64,000 nucleotides of DNA from Borrelia maritima (lineage in GTDB: Bacteria; Spirochaetota; Spirochaetia; Borreliales; Borreliaceae): positions 838,177-902,176 of the forward strand of contig NZ_CP044535.1 of NCBI RefSeq assembly GCF_008931845.1, given 5' to 3'. Made by a program: the position numbers and the translations under genes. Shown in pieces: positions 8,344 through 18,466 of this stretch. Under the pieces are notes generated by a model, which did not search any database, was not told the origin of the DNA, and saw nothing but the letters and a program-made list of their open reading frames with translations. The number at the start of each line of letters is the position of its first letter. The stretch's first letter is position 1.

Positions 8344-10512
8344 TTGAGGAAAATATTAAAGTTGAAAATAGGTAGAGACGAGTTAGTTTTTGAAACGGGA
8401 TTTATGGCTAAGCAGGCTAATGGATCTGTTCTTGCAACTTATGGAGGATCTTCGGTTCTTGCGACTGTTTGTTGTTCAAGCAATGTAAGAGAAGATTTAG
8501 ATTTTGTTCCTCTTTCTGTTGAGTATAATGAGAAATATTATGCGGCTGGCAAGATTCCAGGGGGATTTATTAAAAGAGAAGGAAAGCCAAAGGATAAAGA
8601 AATACTTGTTTCTAGGTTAATAGATAGGCCAATGAGACCTCTTTTTGATAAAAGATTTGGTCGAGAAATTCAAGTAATTCCTACTACTTTAGCTACAGAT
8701 CAGCTTAATCCTCCTGATATTGTTGGGATGAATGCTGCTTTTACGGCAGTTTTTTTGTCAGACATTCCGTTTAATGGTCCAATTGCAGCTGTTAGAATGG
8801 TTTATTTGGATGGCAAGTTTATAGTAAACCCTTCTTTTGAAGAGATTCATGATTCTGATCTTGATATTGTTGTTGCAGGGAGTTTGAATGGAATTACAAT
8901 GGTAGAAGGTGGTGCTAATGAAGTTAGTGAGGATATTTTACTAGCAGCAATAGATGGTGCACATGAATATATTAAGCAAATTTGCAATGCTCAAAAAGAA
9001 TTTTTAGATATTGTAGGCAAGAAGGAAAAACTTCCTTTAGCTTTTGAAGAAAAAATATTTGAATTTAAAGAGGAGCTTAGGGATTTTATTTATGCTGAGC
9101 TTAAAGAAGCCTGTTTTGTTAAAGGGAAGCTTAATAGAGATAAAGCTATAACATTGCTGCGAAATAAATCTCATGACCATTTTTCTTCTCTTGATAAGCT
9201 AACGGAGAGCAATGAATCTCTTTTTCATAAAGCTTTTGATGATTTTGAAAAGGAGATTGTTAGAAATTCTATTCTTAACGATAAGATTAGGACAGACGGT
9301 CGAGCTCCTAATGAGATAAGAGATATTATTGCTGAAGTTGATATTTTAAATAGAACACATGGATCTGCGCTTTTTACAAGAGGAGAGACACAAGCTTTAG
9401 CAGTGACTACTCTTGGTACAAGCATTGATGAGCAAATAATGGATGATATTGATGGTGATAAGCGTCTTAATTTTATGCTTCATTACAACTTCCCCCCATT
9501 TTCAGTTGGAGAGACTGGCAGGCTTATGACTGGTAGGCGTGAGATTGGACATGGTCATTTAGCTCAAAGGTCTTTAGAATCAATGGTCCCTGGAAAAAAC
9601 GATTTTCCATATACTATTAGGGTAGTTTCTGAGATTTTGGAGTCTAACGGATCTTCTTCAATGGCTACTGTTTGCGCCGGTAGCATGTCTTTAATGTCTG
9701 CAGGGGTTCCTGTTAAAAGACAAGTCGCAGGAATAGCTATGGGTCTTATTAGTGAAGGGGATCAATATGTAGTTTTAAGTGATATTCTTGGAGAAGAAGA
9801 TCATTTAGGTGATATGGACTTTAAAGTAGCTGGTACAAAAAATGGAATTACTGGATTTCAAATGGATATTAAGATTGAAAATGTTACTAAACATTTAATG
9901 AGAGATGCTCTTGAGCAGGCAAGAATAGGTAGGATACATATACTGTCTATTATGAATACTGTAATTTCTGATTCAAGAGTTGGTATATCTAAGTATGCTC
10001 CCAAAATTGTTCAACTTCAAATTGATATTGACAAGATATCCCTTGTAATAGGATCTACCGGAAAAACCGTTAAGGCCATAACAGATGAATTTGAAGTTAA
10101 GGTTCAGATTGAACAAAATGGGAAAATTATTCTTTTCGGTGATGATGATTTTAAGATGCAAAAAGCTAAAGAAAGAATAGAGAGCATTGTAAGGGAGCCA
10201 AAGGTAGGTGAAATTTATGAAGGAACTGTTAAAAAGATTAATAGTTTTGGAGCTTTTATTGAACTTACTCCTACAAAGGAAGGATTTTTAAGCACTCGCT
10301 TGAAATCCAGAGATAACAAGTATGGTTCTGGAAGATTTGTAAACGGCAATGGATATTCTAGGTTTGGTGGTGGTACAGATAATATAAGGGGTAATGCGGG
10401 ATTAGTTAGACCTCCAAAGTTAGAAGAAGGGCAGCGAATTAAAGTTAGAATAATTGATATAGATAAGTTTGGGAAAATTGATCTTGGAATTGTTAGAGAT
10501 AAAGATTGTTAA
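8344..10512 (+). CDS. pnp: Polyribonucleotide nucleotidyltransferase (PNPase)
   Basis: PNPase degrades RNA 3' to 5' using phosphate. The 722-residue protein has two RNase PH domains (about 1-220 and 315-545) around an all-helical linker, then a KH domain ([15 protein letters not shown] near 565) and an S1 domain ([20 protein letters not shown] near 625). The S1 domain carries a Gly/Asn-rich insertion (roughly 655-690). The start is TTG at 8344, preceded by AAAGAGG. Spirochaetal PNPase lies in the usual operon context after rpsO. Confidence 0.97.
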   Translation: MRKILKLKIGRDELVFETGFMAKQANGSVLATYGGSSVLATVCCSSNVREDLDFVPLSVEYNEKYYAAGKIPGGFIKREGKPKDKEILVSRLIDRPMRPLFDKRFGREIQVIPTTLATDQLNPPDIVGMNAAFTAVFLSDIPFNGPIAAVRMVYLDGKFIVNPSFEEIHDSDLDIVVAGSLNGITMVEGGANEVSEDILLAAIDGAHEYIKQICNAQKEFLDIVGKKEKLPLAFEEKIFEFKEELRDFIYAELKEACFVKGKLNRDKAITLLRNKSHDHFSSLDKLTESNESLFHKAFDDFEKEIVRNSILNDKIRTDGRAPNEIRDIIAEVDILNRTHGSALFTRGETQALAVTTLGTSIDEQIMDDIDGDKRLNFMLHYNFPPFSVGETGRLMTGRREIGHGHLAQRSLESMVPGKNDFPYTIRVVSEILESNGSSSMATVCAGSMSLMSAGVPVKRQVAGIAMGLISEGDQYVVLSDILGEEDHLGDMDFKVAGTKNGITGFQMDIKIENVTKHLMRDALEQARIGRIHILSIMNTVISDSRVGISKYAPKIVQLQIDIDKISLVIGSTGKTVKAITDEFEVKVQIEQNGKIILFGDDDFKMQKAKERIESIVREPKVGEIYEGTVKKINSFGAFIELTPTKEGFLSTRLKSRDNKYGSGRFVNGNGYSRFGGGTDNIRGNAGLVRPPKLEEGQRIKVRIIDIDKFGKIDLGIVRDKDC

Positions 10513-10518
10513 ATTAAT

Positions 10519-12039
10519 ATGAAGCTTGTTTTGAATAATTTATTTAAAAGTCGTATTATATGTTTTACTTTATTTTTTTCCTGTCTTACTACAAATAGAT
10601 CTATTCAAGATTCTCATATTAATGATCTTGTAGAGAAAAAAAAAGAAGTAGTTATTACTGATGATAATCAAGCTATTAATGAGAGCAAAGAGAGTGAATT
10701 TAAAAGAGATTATTTAACAGGATTAAAAGACAATGAATCTTTTTTTCTTAGTAATGCTTTTTTAAAAGAAGATAATTTTTATTTTAAAAAAGCTAGAGAA
10801 AGTTATGCTAAGAATAATATTGGTTTGACAAACTATTATTTGAATAAAATAGTAGCTAATGAGAACAAACACAGCAGGGAATTGTTAGCTAAGGCAAATT
10901 TGTTTTTCGGGTATGTAAATTATGAGAATGGTTTTTACGATCTTTCTGAATATAATTTTGATCTCTTTTTAAAAGACTATAAATATTCTCATGCTAGTTT
11001 AAGATCAGCTGAATTAAAATATCTTGTTAAGGAAAAATCAGATGCAATTTCCGCATTTAAAGAGATTAATGAATTTTCTATTTCAGGTTATGACAAAGAG
11101 ATTTATGCTTTTTTAAGTAATAAACTTGGGGTAAGTCATTTAAACTTAAAATCTTTAGGATTTCTTGACAATAGCGTTTTTGACGTATTTGTCTTTAATG
11201 AGAATGTATTTGTAACTAATATATTAGGTGGGCTTTTAAGATATAATATTAAAAAAAATGATTATAGAGTTTACCTTAAAGATAAAAAAAGTATTTTTTT
11301 AAATGGTATTAGAGGTTTTGCCAATTATAATGGAGCAATTTACATTGGTGGGAAAAATGTTGTTTATTGTATAGATAGTGCTGACGGAGATTTAAAACAA
11401 ATAAATACTCCTAATAATGCTGATTTTAGCAATGTGCAAACTTTGCTTGGTGTTAGAAATGGAGTATTTGTTGGTACTTTAAATTCTGGGTTATGGTTTT
11501 ATGATTTAAAAAGTTGGAAAAAGGTATCACTTGGATCTAATAAAATTTCTTCAATGTGCTTTGATAGTGTGAGAAATTTATTATTAGTTGGGACGGTTGA
11601 CAAGGCTATTTATAGTATCGATGTCGATAATTGGGAAAAAATTGAACATTTAGATTTTTTTAGCAAGAATGATAATGAAAAAAATATTAATTTTATAAAA
11701 GGATATAAGGATAGTTATTTTGTTGGAACATATGGTGGTGGTCTTTTTGAATTAAATTTAAGTAAAAGTAGTTATAAGAAGCATGTTATTGCTAATAATA
11801 TTGATGTTAATTATTTTATGGACATGGAGATTAAAGATAAAAAGTTGTTATTTGCAACCTTTGATCATGGATTATTAATTTATGATCCCGAGAATGACAA
11901 TTGGAATTATTTTGGACCTAATAACGGGCTTCTTAATTTGAATTTAATAAAAGTTTCTAGATTTGAAAATTATGTCATACTGGGTACTCTTAATAATGGC
12001 TTGGTTTTTGTAGATGAAAATATTAAAAAACAGTTATGA
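10519..12039 (+). CDS. Putative lipoprotein with TPR-like N-terminus and propeller-like C-terminus
   Basis: I do not recognise a named family. The first 22 residues look like a lipoprotein signal peptide ending in LFFSC. Residues of about 80-200 are helical and TPR-like (AKNNIGLTNYYLNKI, YENGFYDLSEYNFDLFLKDY). From about 215 onward, short repeated blade-like segments appear (NVFVTNILGGLLRYN, GVFVGTLNSGLWFYD, SYFVGTYGGGLFELN, NYVILGTLNNGLVFVD), as in sensor-type beta-propellers. The end overlaps the lptF-like gene by 26 bases. The protein is probably exported and may serve as a scaffold in the envelope. Function unknown. Confidence 0.75.
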   Translation: MKLVLNNLFKSRIICFTLFFSCLTTNRSIQDSHINDLVEKKKEVVITDDNQAINESKESEFKRDYLTGLKDNESFFLSNAFLKEDNFYFKKARESYAKNNIGLTNYYLNKIVANENKHSRELLAKANLFFGYVNYENGFYDLSEYNFDLFLKDYKYSHASLRSAELKYLVKEKSDAISAFKEINEFSISGYDKEIYAFLSNKLGVSHLNLKSLGFLDNSVFDVFVFNENVFVTNILGGLLRYNIKKNDYRVYLKDKKSIFLNGIRGFANYNGAIYIGGKNVVYCIDSADGDLKQINTPNNADFSNVQTLLGVRNGVFVGTLNSGLWFYDLKSWKKVSLGSNKISSMCFDSVRNLLLVGTVDKAIYSIDVDNWEKIEHLDFFSKNDNEKNINFIKGYKDSYFVGTYGGGLFELNLSKSSYKKHVIANNIDVNYFMDMEIKDKKLLFATFDHGLLIYDPENDNWNYFGPNNGLLNLNLIKVSRFENYVILGTLNNGLVFVDENIKKQL

Positions 12040-13303
12040 GTCTTACATAATTACTGAATTTTTTAAATATTTTTTAATTACTTTTTTATTTTTCTTTTTC
12101 GTATTTTTTATAAATCAAATTTTATTTTTTATGAGAATACTTCTTCAAAATTATGTTCCTTTTTTTAAAGCTTTTATTTTTATTATATATTCTCTTCCCA
12201 TGGTGATTGCCCTTTCTCCCCCTTTTGCCTCCTTGATTTCAGTAATTCTTACTATTCATAAATTTAAGATTCACAATGAAATTTTAGCTTTTCGTTCAAT
12301 TGGTATATCAATTTTTGATTTGCTTGTCCCATTTTTTAAATTGGGAATAGTTATTGCTTTTGTATCTTTTATATCTAATGATATTTTACTTCCACTTGGG
12401 TCTATTGGCAGGTTAAAAATTTTTAATGAAATAAAAGAAGAAATTCCCCATTTGGTATTAAAACCTTATTCAAGCAAACAATATGGAGATTTAATTTTTG
12501 TTGCTGGCGAGAAATCGGAAAATGGATATAAGAATGTAACTTTTTTTGATAACACTAGGCTTAAGGGATTTGATAGAATATTTATAGCAAAAAATCTTGA
12601 TATTAGAAAAGAAAATTTTCAAGTTTATTTTATTTTAAGTGATGTTATATCTATTGCTTTAACAGACAATGAAATTGGATTTTATGATTATTTTTATGCA
12701 GATAAGATGAAATATTCAATCGATCAGGTTACATTTAGCGATGGTTTCTTATTAAATTATGTAACTCCTTCGCAAATGAGCATGAGAGATGTTATAAAAT
12801 TAATTAAAAAGCAAAACAATTTAATTGCAGATTCAAATATAAAAAATAATATAGAAGGGGACTTTTTAAGTTTAAATTTTTCAAATCTTTATTTAAATTA
12901 TTTATACAATCAAAACTATTATATGGATGAATCTTATTTTTTTGAAAATTTAAACTATATGTATAATTTAAATTTAAATTTTAAGCCTTATCAAGATAAA
13001 AGCATGAAGCAAAATTTGGCTCTTTTTAATCTTGAATTTTTTCAAAAAATTAGTTTACCACTTTCAGTTTTATTTTTCATTTTTTTGGCTTTTTCAATGG
13101 GAATGTATTCTAATAGGAAGTATTCTATTATTCTTGAGCTTGTAATTTCAATTATTGTTTGTGTTTTTTATTGGGTAATGTTTATTGGTGGAAAAGTTTA
13201 TACTGTACAGTATGCACCAAATCCCATTATTGTTACTATTTTGCCTAATTTGATTTTAGTTGTTGGAGGAGCAATTCTCTTTTTGAGATTATTAAAAAAA
13301 TGA
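12014..13303 (+). CDS. LptF/LptG (YjgP/YjgQ) family permease, first copy
   Basis: Members of this family are the membrane subunits of the LptB2FG exporter, which in Gram-negative bacteria extracts LPS. The 429-residue protein shows three N-terminal membrane helices (about 15-125), a long hydrophilic periplasmic region (about 130-340) and three C-terminal helices (about 345-425). This is the family topology. The next gene is the second copy, overlapping by ATGA. Borrelia does not make LPS, so the substrate is probably another lipidated molecule. LptF versus LptG cannot be assigned firmly. Confidence 0.85.
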   Translation: MKILKNSYESYIITEFFKYFLITFLFFFFVFFINQILFFMRILLQNYVPFFKAFIFIIYSLPMVIALSPPFASLISVILTIHKFKIHNEILAFRSIGISIFDLLVPFFKLGIVIAFVSFISNDILLPLGSIGRLKIFNEIKEEIPHLVLKPYSSKQYGDLIFVAGEKSENGYKNVTFFDNTRLKGFDRIFIAKNLDIRKENFQVYFILSDVISIALTDNEIGFYDYFYADKMKYSIDQVTFSDGFLLNYVTPSQMSMRDVIKLIKKQNNLIADSNIKNNIEGDFLSLNFSNLYLNYLYNQNYYMDESYFFENLNYMYNLNLNFKPYQDKSMKQNLALFNLEFFQKISLPLSVLFFIFLAFSMGMYSNRKYSIILELVISIIVCVFYWVMFIGGKVYTVQYAPNPIIVTILPNLILVVGGAILFLRLLKK

Positions 13304-14367
13304 AAATAGATAAGCTTTTTGTAAAAAGCATCATTCTTACTTTTGTATCTATGAACTTGCTTTTTATGCTTTTAATTGTGCTTGGTGATTTATTTGTCAA
13401 TCTTCTAAATTATCTTGAAAAAAATATTGGTTTTAAGGACATTCTTTATATTTATTATTTGTATTTACCAAAAGCTCTCTCAGATGGAGTGGCTCTGTCT
13501 TTTCTTTTTGCCATTTCGAATCTTATTGGCAATCTTTCTATGAGAAATGAAATAATAGGTCTTTTTAGTTGTGGAGTTCCGCTTACTAGGATATTAAGAC
13601 CAATCATTTTAATTAGTGCATTTATTTCAGTTGTTCTTTTCTTTTTTGACAATTATTTAGTAATAGATACTATATCAAGAAGAGATGTTCTTGTTAAGAA
13701 TAGTATCGGCAATAGTGGATCTAGTGATAAAACTATAATAATCAGAGATCTTGCCAGAGAGATTTATAATATTAAATCTTATGATATTGACGAGAATACT
13801 TTTTCTAACTTAATGATTATAATTAAAGACAGTAAAGATGAGTTTAAAACAAGGTATGACATAAATAAAGCTGAATGGAGAGATAATAAATGGAAGCTTT
13901 ATGGTATTAGAGAGTTTGTTAAGGTTGGTAAAAAAATTCAGGAGAATTCCTACGATTTTCTTGATGGTACAGGAATTGTTAAGCTAGAGCCTGATTATAT
14001 AAGAACTGTTATGCTTTCATCAAAAGCATTAAATTTTACTAAACTTATTAATTGGATAAGTTTTCTCAAAAGTGAGCATTTAAATTATTCTGATGCATTG
14101 CTTGATTTGCTAAATAGAATATTTTTTTCATTTAGATTGATTCTTCTTAGCTTTACTGTTGGATTTATTGCTCTTGCTCTTAAAAAAAATATTTTTATGC
14201 TCAGTTTATTAAATAGCATTGCGTTTGCTGTTGTTTATGTTATTTCTGTTGTAATTTTTAATTTTTTAGCGGATCTTGGTTATTTACATATATATATAGC
14301 AAGCTCTTTTACAACTATATTTTTTTTGATTATCAATTTTTTTGTTTATAGGATTGTTAGGAAATAA
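13300..14367 (+). CDS. LptF/LptG (YjgP/YjgQ) family permease, second copy
   Basis: The 355-residue protein has the same topology as its upstream neighbour: three N-terminal helices (about 10-120), a soluble periplasmic domain (about 125-265) and three C-terminal helices (about 270-352). The segment GLFSCGVPLTRILRPI after helix 2 matches the conserved cytosolic coupling region of the family. The ATGA overlap with the upstream gene implies co-translation and a heterodimer. The ATP-binding subunit LptB is not in this window. LptD is encoded at 52700-56146. Confidence 0.85.
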   Translation: MKIDKLFVKSIILTFVSMNLLFMLLIVLGDLFVNLLNYLEKNIGFKDILYIYYLYLPKALSDGVALSFLFAISNLIGNLSMRNEIIGLFSCGVPLTRILRPIILISAFISVVLFFFDNYLVIDTISRRDVLVKNSIGNSGSSDKTIIIRDLAREIYNIKSYDIDENTFSNLMIIIKDSKDEFKTRYDINKAEWRDNKWKLYGIREFVKVGKKIQENSYDFLDGTGIVKLEPDYIRTVMLSSKALNFTKLINWISFLKSEHLNYSDALLDLLNRIFFSFRLILLSFTVGFIALALKKNIFMLSLLNSIAFAVVYVISVVIFNFLADLGYLHIYIASSFTTIFFLIINFFVYRIVRK

Positions 14368-14396
14368 TATATATAATAATTATTTAGGATATTTAT

Positions 14397-15524
14397 ATGT
14401 TTAGCATAATTAAGGGTGACAAGCATTCTAATGCAAGAGTTGGATTCTTAAATCTTCCTCACGGAAGAGTAGATACCCCTTGTTTTATGCCAGTTGGTAC
14501 TTTGGGAGCAATGAAGGGATTAAAACACACTGTTCTTGAGAAATTAGAATGCAATTTAATGCTTGCAAATACTTATCATCTATATTTAAGACCGGGCATT
14601 AAAACTATTGAAAGATATGGTGGTCTTCATAATTTTACAACTTGGAATAAAAATTTTTTAACTGATTCGGGTGGATTTCAGGTGTTTTCTCTTTCTGGTT
14701 TAAGAAAAATTGATCTAGAAGGCGTACATTTTAAATCCCATTTAGATGGATCGTATCATCATTTTACTCCCGAGGGAGTATTTGCCATGCAAGAAATTTT
14801 TGGTAGCGATATTATTATGTCACTTGATATTTGCAGTTCTTATGGGATTGATTACGATGAAGCTAATTTATACACAAATATTACAACCAATTGGGCTCGT
14901 CGTACATTTAATTCTTATAAAAATAAAAAAGAGGGGTACAGTGGGCTTTTATTTTTAATAACTCAGGGAAATTTTTTTAAAGATTTAAGGAAAAGAAGTA
15001 TCAATGATATATTAGAATTGGACAGCCCAGGCATTGCCATTGGAGGCATTTCTGTTGGAGAGCCAAGAGAAAAATATTTAGAAATTCTTGAATATAGTTC
15101 TTTCTTGATACCAAGAGAAAAACCAAGGTATGTAATGGGAATTGGTACTCCCCAGTACATATTTGATGCCATATACTACGGCATTGATATTTTTGATTGT
15201 GTTAATCCTGCAAGAATTGCTAGACACGGGTCTCTTTTGACAGATAATGGGATAATGCGAATTGGCAGAAAAGAGTATAAGGATGATACTTCTAAGGTAG
15301 AGAAAAATTGCAGCTGTACCTTGTGTACAAGGTATTCAAGAGGATATTTAAGGCATTTGATAAAATCCAGAGAGCTTTTTGGAATTATTTTGGCAAGTGA
15401 ACATAATATTCACTATATGTTTCGATTGATTTCAAAGATAAGAACTGCAATTTTAAATGATAATTTTGTAAACTTTAGAACTGAATATTTAAAAAAGTAT
15501 GAAGAGGGAAATTTTTATGAATAA
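14397..15524 (+). CDS. tgt: Queuine tRNA-ribosyltransferase (Tgt)
   Basis: Tgt exchanges guanine 34 for a queuine precursor in tRNAs with GUN anticodons. The 375-residue protein shows the family hallmarks: [25 protein letters not shown], the nucleophile region [26 protein letters not shown] and [17 protein letters not shown]. The zinc site is CSCTLC with a later His (SEHN). The ATG at 14397 has AGGAT upstream. Its end overlaps the region just before murJ. Confidence 0.96.
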   Translation: MFSIIKGDKHSNARVGFLNLPHGRVDTPCFMPVGTLGAMKGLKHTVLEKLECNLMLANTYHLYLRPGIKTIERYGGLHNFTTWNKNFLTDSGGFQVFSLSGLRKIDLEGVHFKSHLDGSYHHFTPEGVFAMQEIFGSDIIMSLDICSSYGIDYDEANLYTNITTNWARRTFNSYKNKKEGYSGLLFLITQGNFFKDLRKRSINDILELDSPGIAIGGISVGEPREKYLEILEYSSFLIPREKPRYVMGIGTPQYIFDAIYYGIDIFDCVNPARIARHGSLLTDNGIMRIGRKEYKDDTSKVEKNCSCTLCTRYSRGYLRHLIKSRELFGIILASEHNIHYMFRLISKIRTAILNDNFVNFRTEYLKKYEEGNFYE

Positions 15525-17037
15525 GTATGTTGTTTCTACAGTTTTGGTTATGATTTCCACGTTTTTTTCACGAATAATGGGCTTTGTAAAGATAAAGGTT
15601 TTCTCTTATTATTTTGGAGCAAATCTTGATGCTGATATTTTTAACTATGTTTTCAATATTCCTAATAATTTGCGTAAAATTCTTTCAGAGGGTGCAATGA
15701 CTTCGGCTTTTTTACCTGAATTTACATATGAAAAAAACAAATCACACAAAAAAGCTGTTTCTTTTTTCAGAACTGTAATTACCTTTAATGTTATTTCTAT
15801 TGGTTTGATTGTTTTGATTATGATTATTTTTGCAAAGCCTATTATGTATTTTTTATCTTATTATAGGAAAGAAAACTTAATTTTTGCAAGTTCTGTATTT
15901 AGTTATTTGGTATTATATATTTTGCTAATAAGTTTGTCATCAATCTTCGTATCTACTCTAAATTCATATAAAATTTTTTTTATTCCTTCATTTTCTCCTG
16001 TTATGCTTTCTTTTGGAATAATATTGAGCATATTTTTATTTTATGGGCGTTTTGGAATATATAGTGCTGTTGTTGGTGTAATTTTTGGGGGGGTTTTACA
16101 ATTTCTTATTCCGTTTGTAAATTGCCTTATGATTGGTTTTGCCTGGAAACCAACATTTTATTTTAGAGAAAAAGTATTTTTAAATTTTTTAAGTAGATGG
16201 GTTCGCATGATCTTTGGATTTTCTATTTCAATTATTACTCAGCAAATTTCATTTGCATTAGCATCTACTCTTGATATAGGAAGTGTTTCTATTTTTAGTA
16301 ATGCTGTAGTTTATTACCAGCTTCCTGTAGGAATTTTTTATATTTCTATTGCAACAGTAATTTTCCCCAAAATGGCAGAGTTTTCTGTTTTAGGCAATAA
16401 TACAAAATTAAATACTCTTTTGGTAGATGGAATTAAAATTTTATTGCTAATTTTTATTCCAGTATCTTTTTTGATGTTTATTTGGTCTGATTATATTTTA
16501 AATTTATTTCTTCTTGGGGGCAAGTTTTCTATTTACGATACTCAAAAAACAGCAGGTGTTTTAAAATGCTTCCTTTTGGGATTACCTTTTTATTCGATGT
16601 TTAATTTTTTTCAAAAATATTATTTTTCTATTCGTGATGCAAAAACACCATTTTATTTGAGTGTTTTATTTTCTGTTCTTGATATTATGCTTTCTGTTTT
16701 TGGTGTTAATTATTATGGTTTGAATGCTTTAGCATTAGCTCAATCTATTTCTTTTATGATTTGTGTAGTTGTTTTTTATTTTATAATTCTAAAAAGAGGG
16801 GTTAAAATTGATTTAATTGAGATTTTATTTGTTCTTCTTAAGTCAATTATTACGCTTTTCCCTTTATATGCAATTTATTTCTTTTTTGAAAAGTTGCAGT
16901 GGGATGTAGGCTTCAGTTTAAAAAATCTTTATTTTTTAATTGGGGCAGGAATTATTAGTATTTTTATTTTATTTATTTGTTATTCTGTTTTAGGAATAAA
17001 TAAGCTTTTTAGATTTATTAGGAGGGATGTTTTATGA
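15517..17037 (+). CDS. murJ: Lipid II flippase MurJ (MviN)
   Basis: MurJ flips the peptidoglycan precursor lipid II across the inner membrane. The 506-residue protein is strongly hydrophobic throughout, consistent with about 14 helices. It begins with the typical [18 protein letters not shown] and contains the conserved [17 protein letters not shown] and [16 protein letters not shown] segments. The frame extends to an ATG at 15499, but the ATG at 15517 has GAGGG 8 bases upstream and gives the usual N-terminus, so it is preferred. It overlaps the tgt stop by 8 bases. Confidence 0.94.
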   Translation: MNKYVVSTVLVMISTFFSRIMGFVKIKVFSYYFGANLDADIFNYVFNIPNNLRKILSEGAMTSAFLPEFTYEKNKSHKKAVSFFRTVITFNVISIGLIVLIMIIFAKPIMYFLSYYRKENLIFASSVFSYLVLYILLISLSSIFVSTLNSYKIFFIPSFSPVMLSFGIILSIFLFYGRFGIYSAVVGVIFGGVLQFLIPFVNCLMIGFAWKPTFYFREKVFLNFLSRWVRMIFGFSISIITQQISFALASTLDIGSVSIFSNAVVYYQLPVGIFYISIATVIFPKMAEFSVLGNNTKLNTLLVDGIKILLLIFIPVSFLMFIWSDYILNLFLLGGKFSIYDTQKTAGVLKCFLLGLPFYSMFNFFQKYYFSIRDAKTPFYLSVLFSVLDIMLSVFGVNYYGLNALALAQSISFMICVVVFYFIILKRGVKIDLIEILFVLLKSIITLFPLYAIYFFFEKLQWDVGFSLKNLYFLIGAGIISIFILFICYSVLGINKLFRFIRRDVL

Positions 17038-18440
17038 AATGCTTTAATTTTTTATTTTTTTTGTTTATTTTAAATGTATATGCTCAAAATGTTACTCCTC
17101 CGGCTCTTCCTAGTCCTCCTATATTGCCCGAAGTTACAGAAAATAAGCTTGAGAGAGAAAATTCTTCTAGGGGTGAGAATTTTTCTAATGTTGGTTTAGA
17201 TGTTAAGTATGTTAACGATACAATTCTTTATGGGCTTGATAGCCAAGTTGCAAGCATTATAAAGGCTCTTAAAAAATCAGGGGACAGCCAATATAATTTT
17301 TCCCTACAAAAAAGGCTCGAGAAAACTTTTAATGCTGAGATTAAAAAGGAAATTCTTGAATTGTTTATTTCTATTAAATATTCGGGAGGTATTGATACGG
17401 CAAATTATATTCTTGAAAATTATGAGAGCAAGAGATACTCAAATGCTTTATTTAGCTTGGCAATTTTGTATCTTAAGGAGTTTGATGATAAGGAAAAATT
17501 AAAAAAAACTCTTATTGATATTCTTGAAAATAAAGAGGGCAATGTGGTGTCCATTGCAGCTTATTATCTAGGAGAACTTGATTCTCTTGAGTATTCTAAA
17601 AATATGATGGAGGTTTTTGAAAAATATTCTGGGAATGATGGTGCTAGAAGAGAAATACTTATTGCTCTTGGTAAAATAGCCGCTGTTGATTATCAGAATA
17701 AAATTTATGAAATTTCTTTAGATAGTTATGAGAGTCCATCAATTAAGGCTGCTGCAATTGAAGCGTTGTCATATCTTGCTCCAGATAAAGTAACCGCAAA
17801 TGCTGATTTATATCTTCAAAATAATAACAATAATTTAAATGTTAAATTAGCTATTATTACTTCTTTATCTAAAGATAATTCTTTAAAGTCTAAAGAGATT
17901 TTGCAAGGATTTTTAAGAGATTCTGATGATAATATTAGATTTAAAGTTGTTAATGCAATTAAAGGACATAGGGATTTTTCGGCAAAGGATATTTTGATTT
18001 ATAAACTTAAAAGCGACCCGTCTCTGAAAGTTAGGGAGGCTTCTGCTAAGGCTTTAATTGATATGGATCTTGGCGGTATTGAGATGAAAAACATTATGTT
18101 TGATTTTAAGATTGACAGTAATTTTAAAATTTCAATGTTTAGCTATCTTTTAGATAAAGATCCTCCAAAAGCATTATCAATTGCTTTAGAAATTGCTAAC
18201 AAAGAAAATGTTAATAGACCTTCAAATGTTTTAAAGGGTATTGCTTCAATGCTGGCTAGTAAAAAGGGTAAATTTGATAATTTTTATTCTAAAATCATTG
18301 ACAGTAAAAATGTTGATTTAAGGCATTTTGCATTAAAAGGAGCTATTTATAATAAATCTTCATCACTTTCTGATAAGCTTAAAAAAATTAAAAGTGAAAC
18401 AAACTCTGAATATATTAAAATGCTTTTAAAAGATTATTGA
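17034..18440 (+). CDS. Secreted HEAT-repeat protein of unknown function
   Basis: A signal peptide is clear ([18 protein letters not shown]), followed by a Pro-rich stretch (residues about 22-36). The rest is helical and made of repeated pairs resembling HEAT or PBS-lyase repeats, for example SIAAYYLGELDSLEY, REILIALGKIAAVDY, KAAAIEALSYLAPDK, VREASAKALIDMDLG. Such proteins are usually binding scaffolds. The ATG overlaps the murJ stop (ATGA), suggesting co-expression with envelope biogenesis. Periplasmic location is inferred and no enzymatic motif is visible. Confidence 0.78.
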   Translation: MKCFNFLFFLFILNVYAQNVTPPALPSPPILPEVTENKLERENSSRGENFSNVGLDVKYVNDTILYGLDSQVASIIKALKKSGDSQYNFSLQKRLEKTFNAEIKKEILELFISIKYSGGIDTANYILENYESKRYSNALFSLAILYLKEFDDKEKLKKTLIDILENKEGNVVSIAAYYLGELDSLEYSKNMMEVFEKYSGNDGARREILIALGKIAAVDYQNKIYEISLDSYESPSIKAAAIEALSYLAPDKVTANADLYLQNNNNNLNVKLAIITSLSKDNSLKSKEILQGFLRDSDDNIRFKVVNAIKGHRDFSAKDILIYKLKSDPSLKVREASAKALIDMDLGGIEMKNIMFDFKIDSNFKISMFSYLLDKDPPKALSIALEIANKENVNRPSNVLKGIASMLASKKGKFDNFYSKIIDSKNVDLRHFALKGAIYNKSSSLSDKLKKIKSETNSEYIKMLLKDY

Positions 18441-18466
18441 TTATTTGATAAGCTGTTAAAGCAGTA

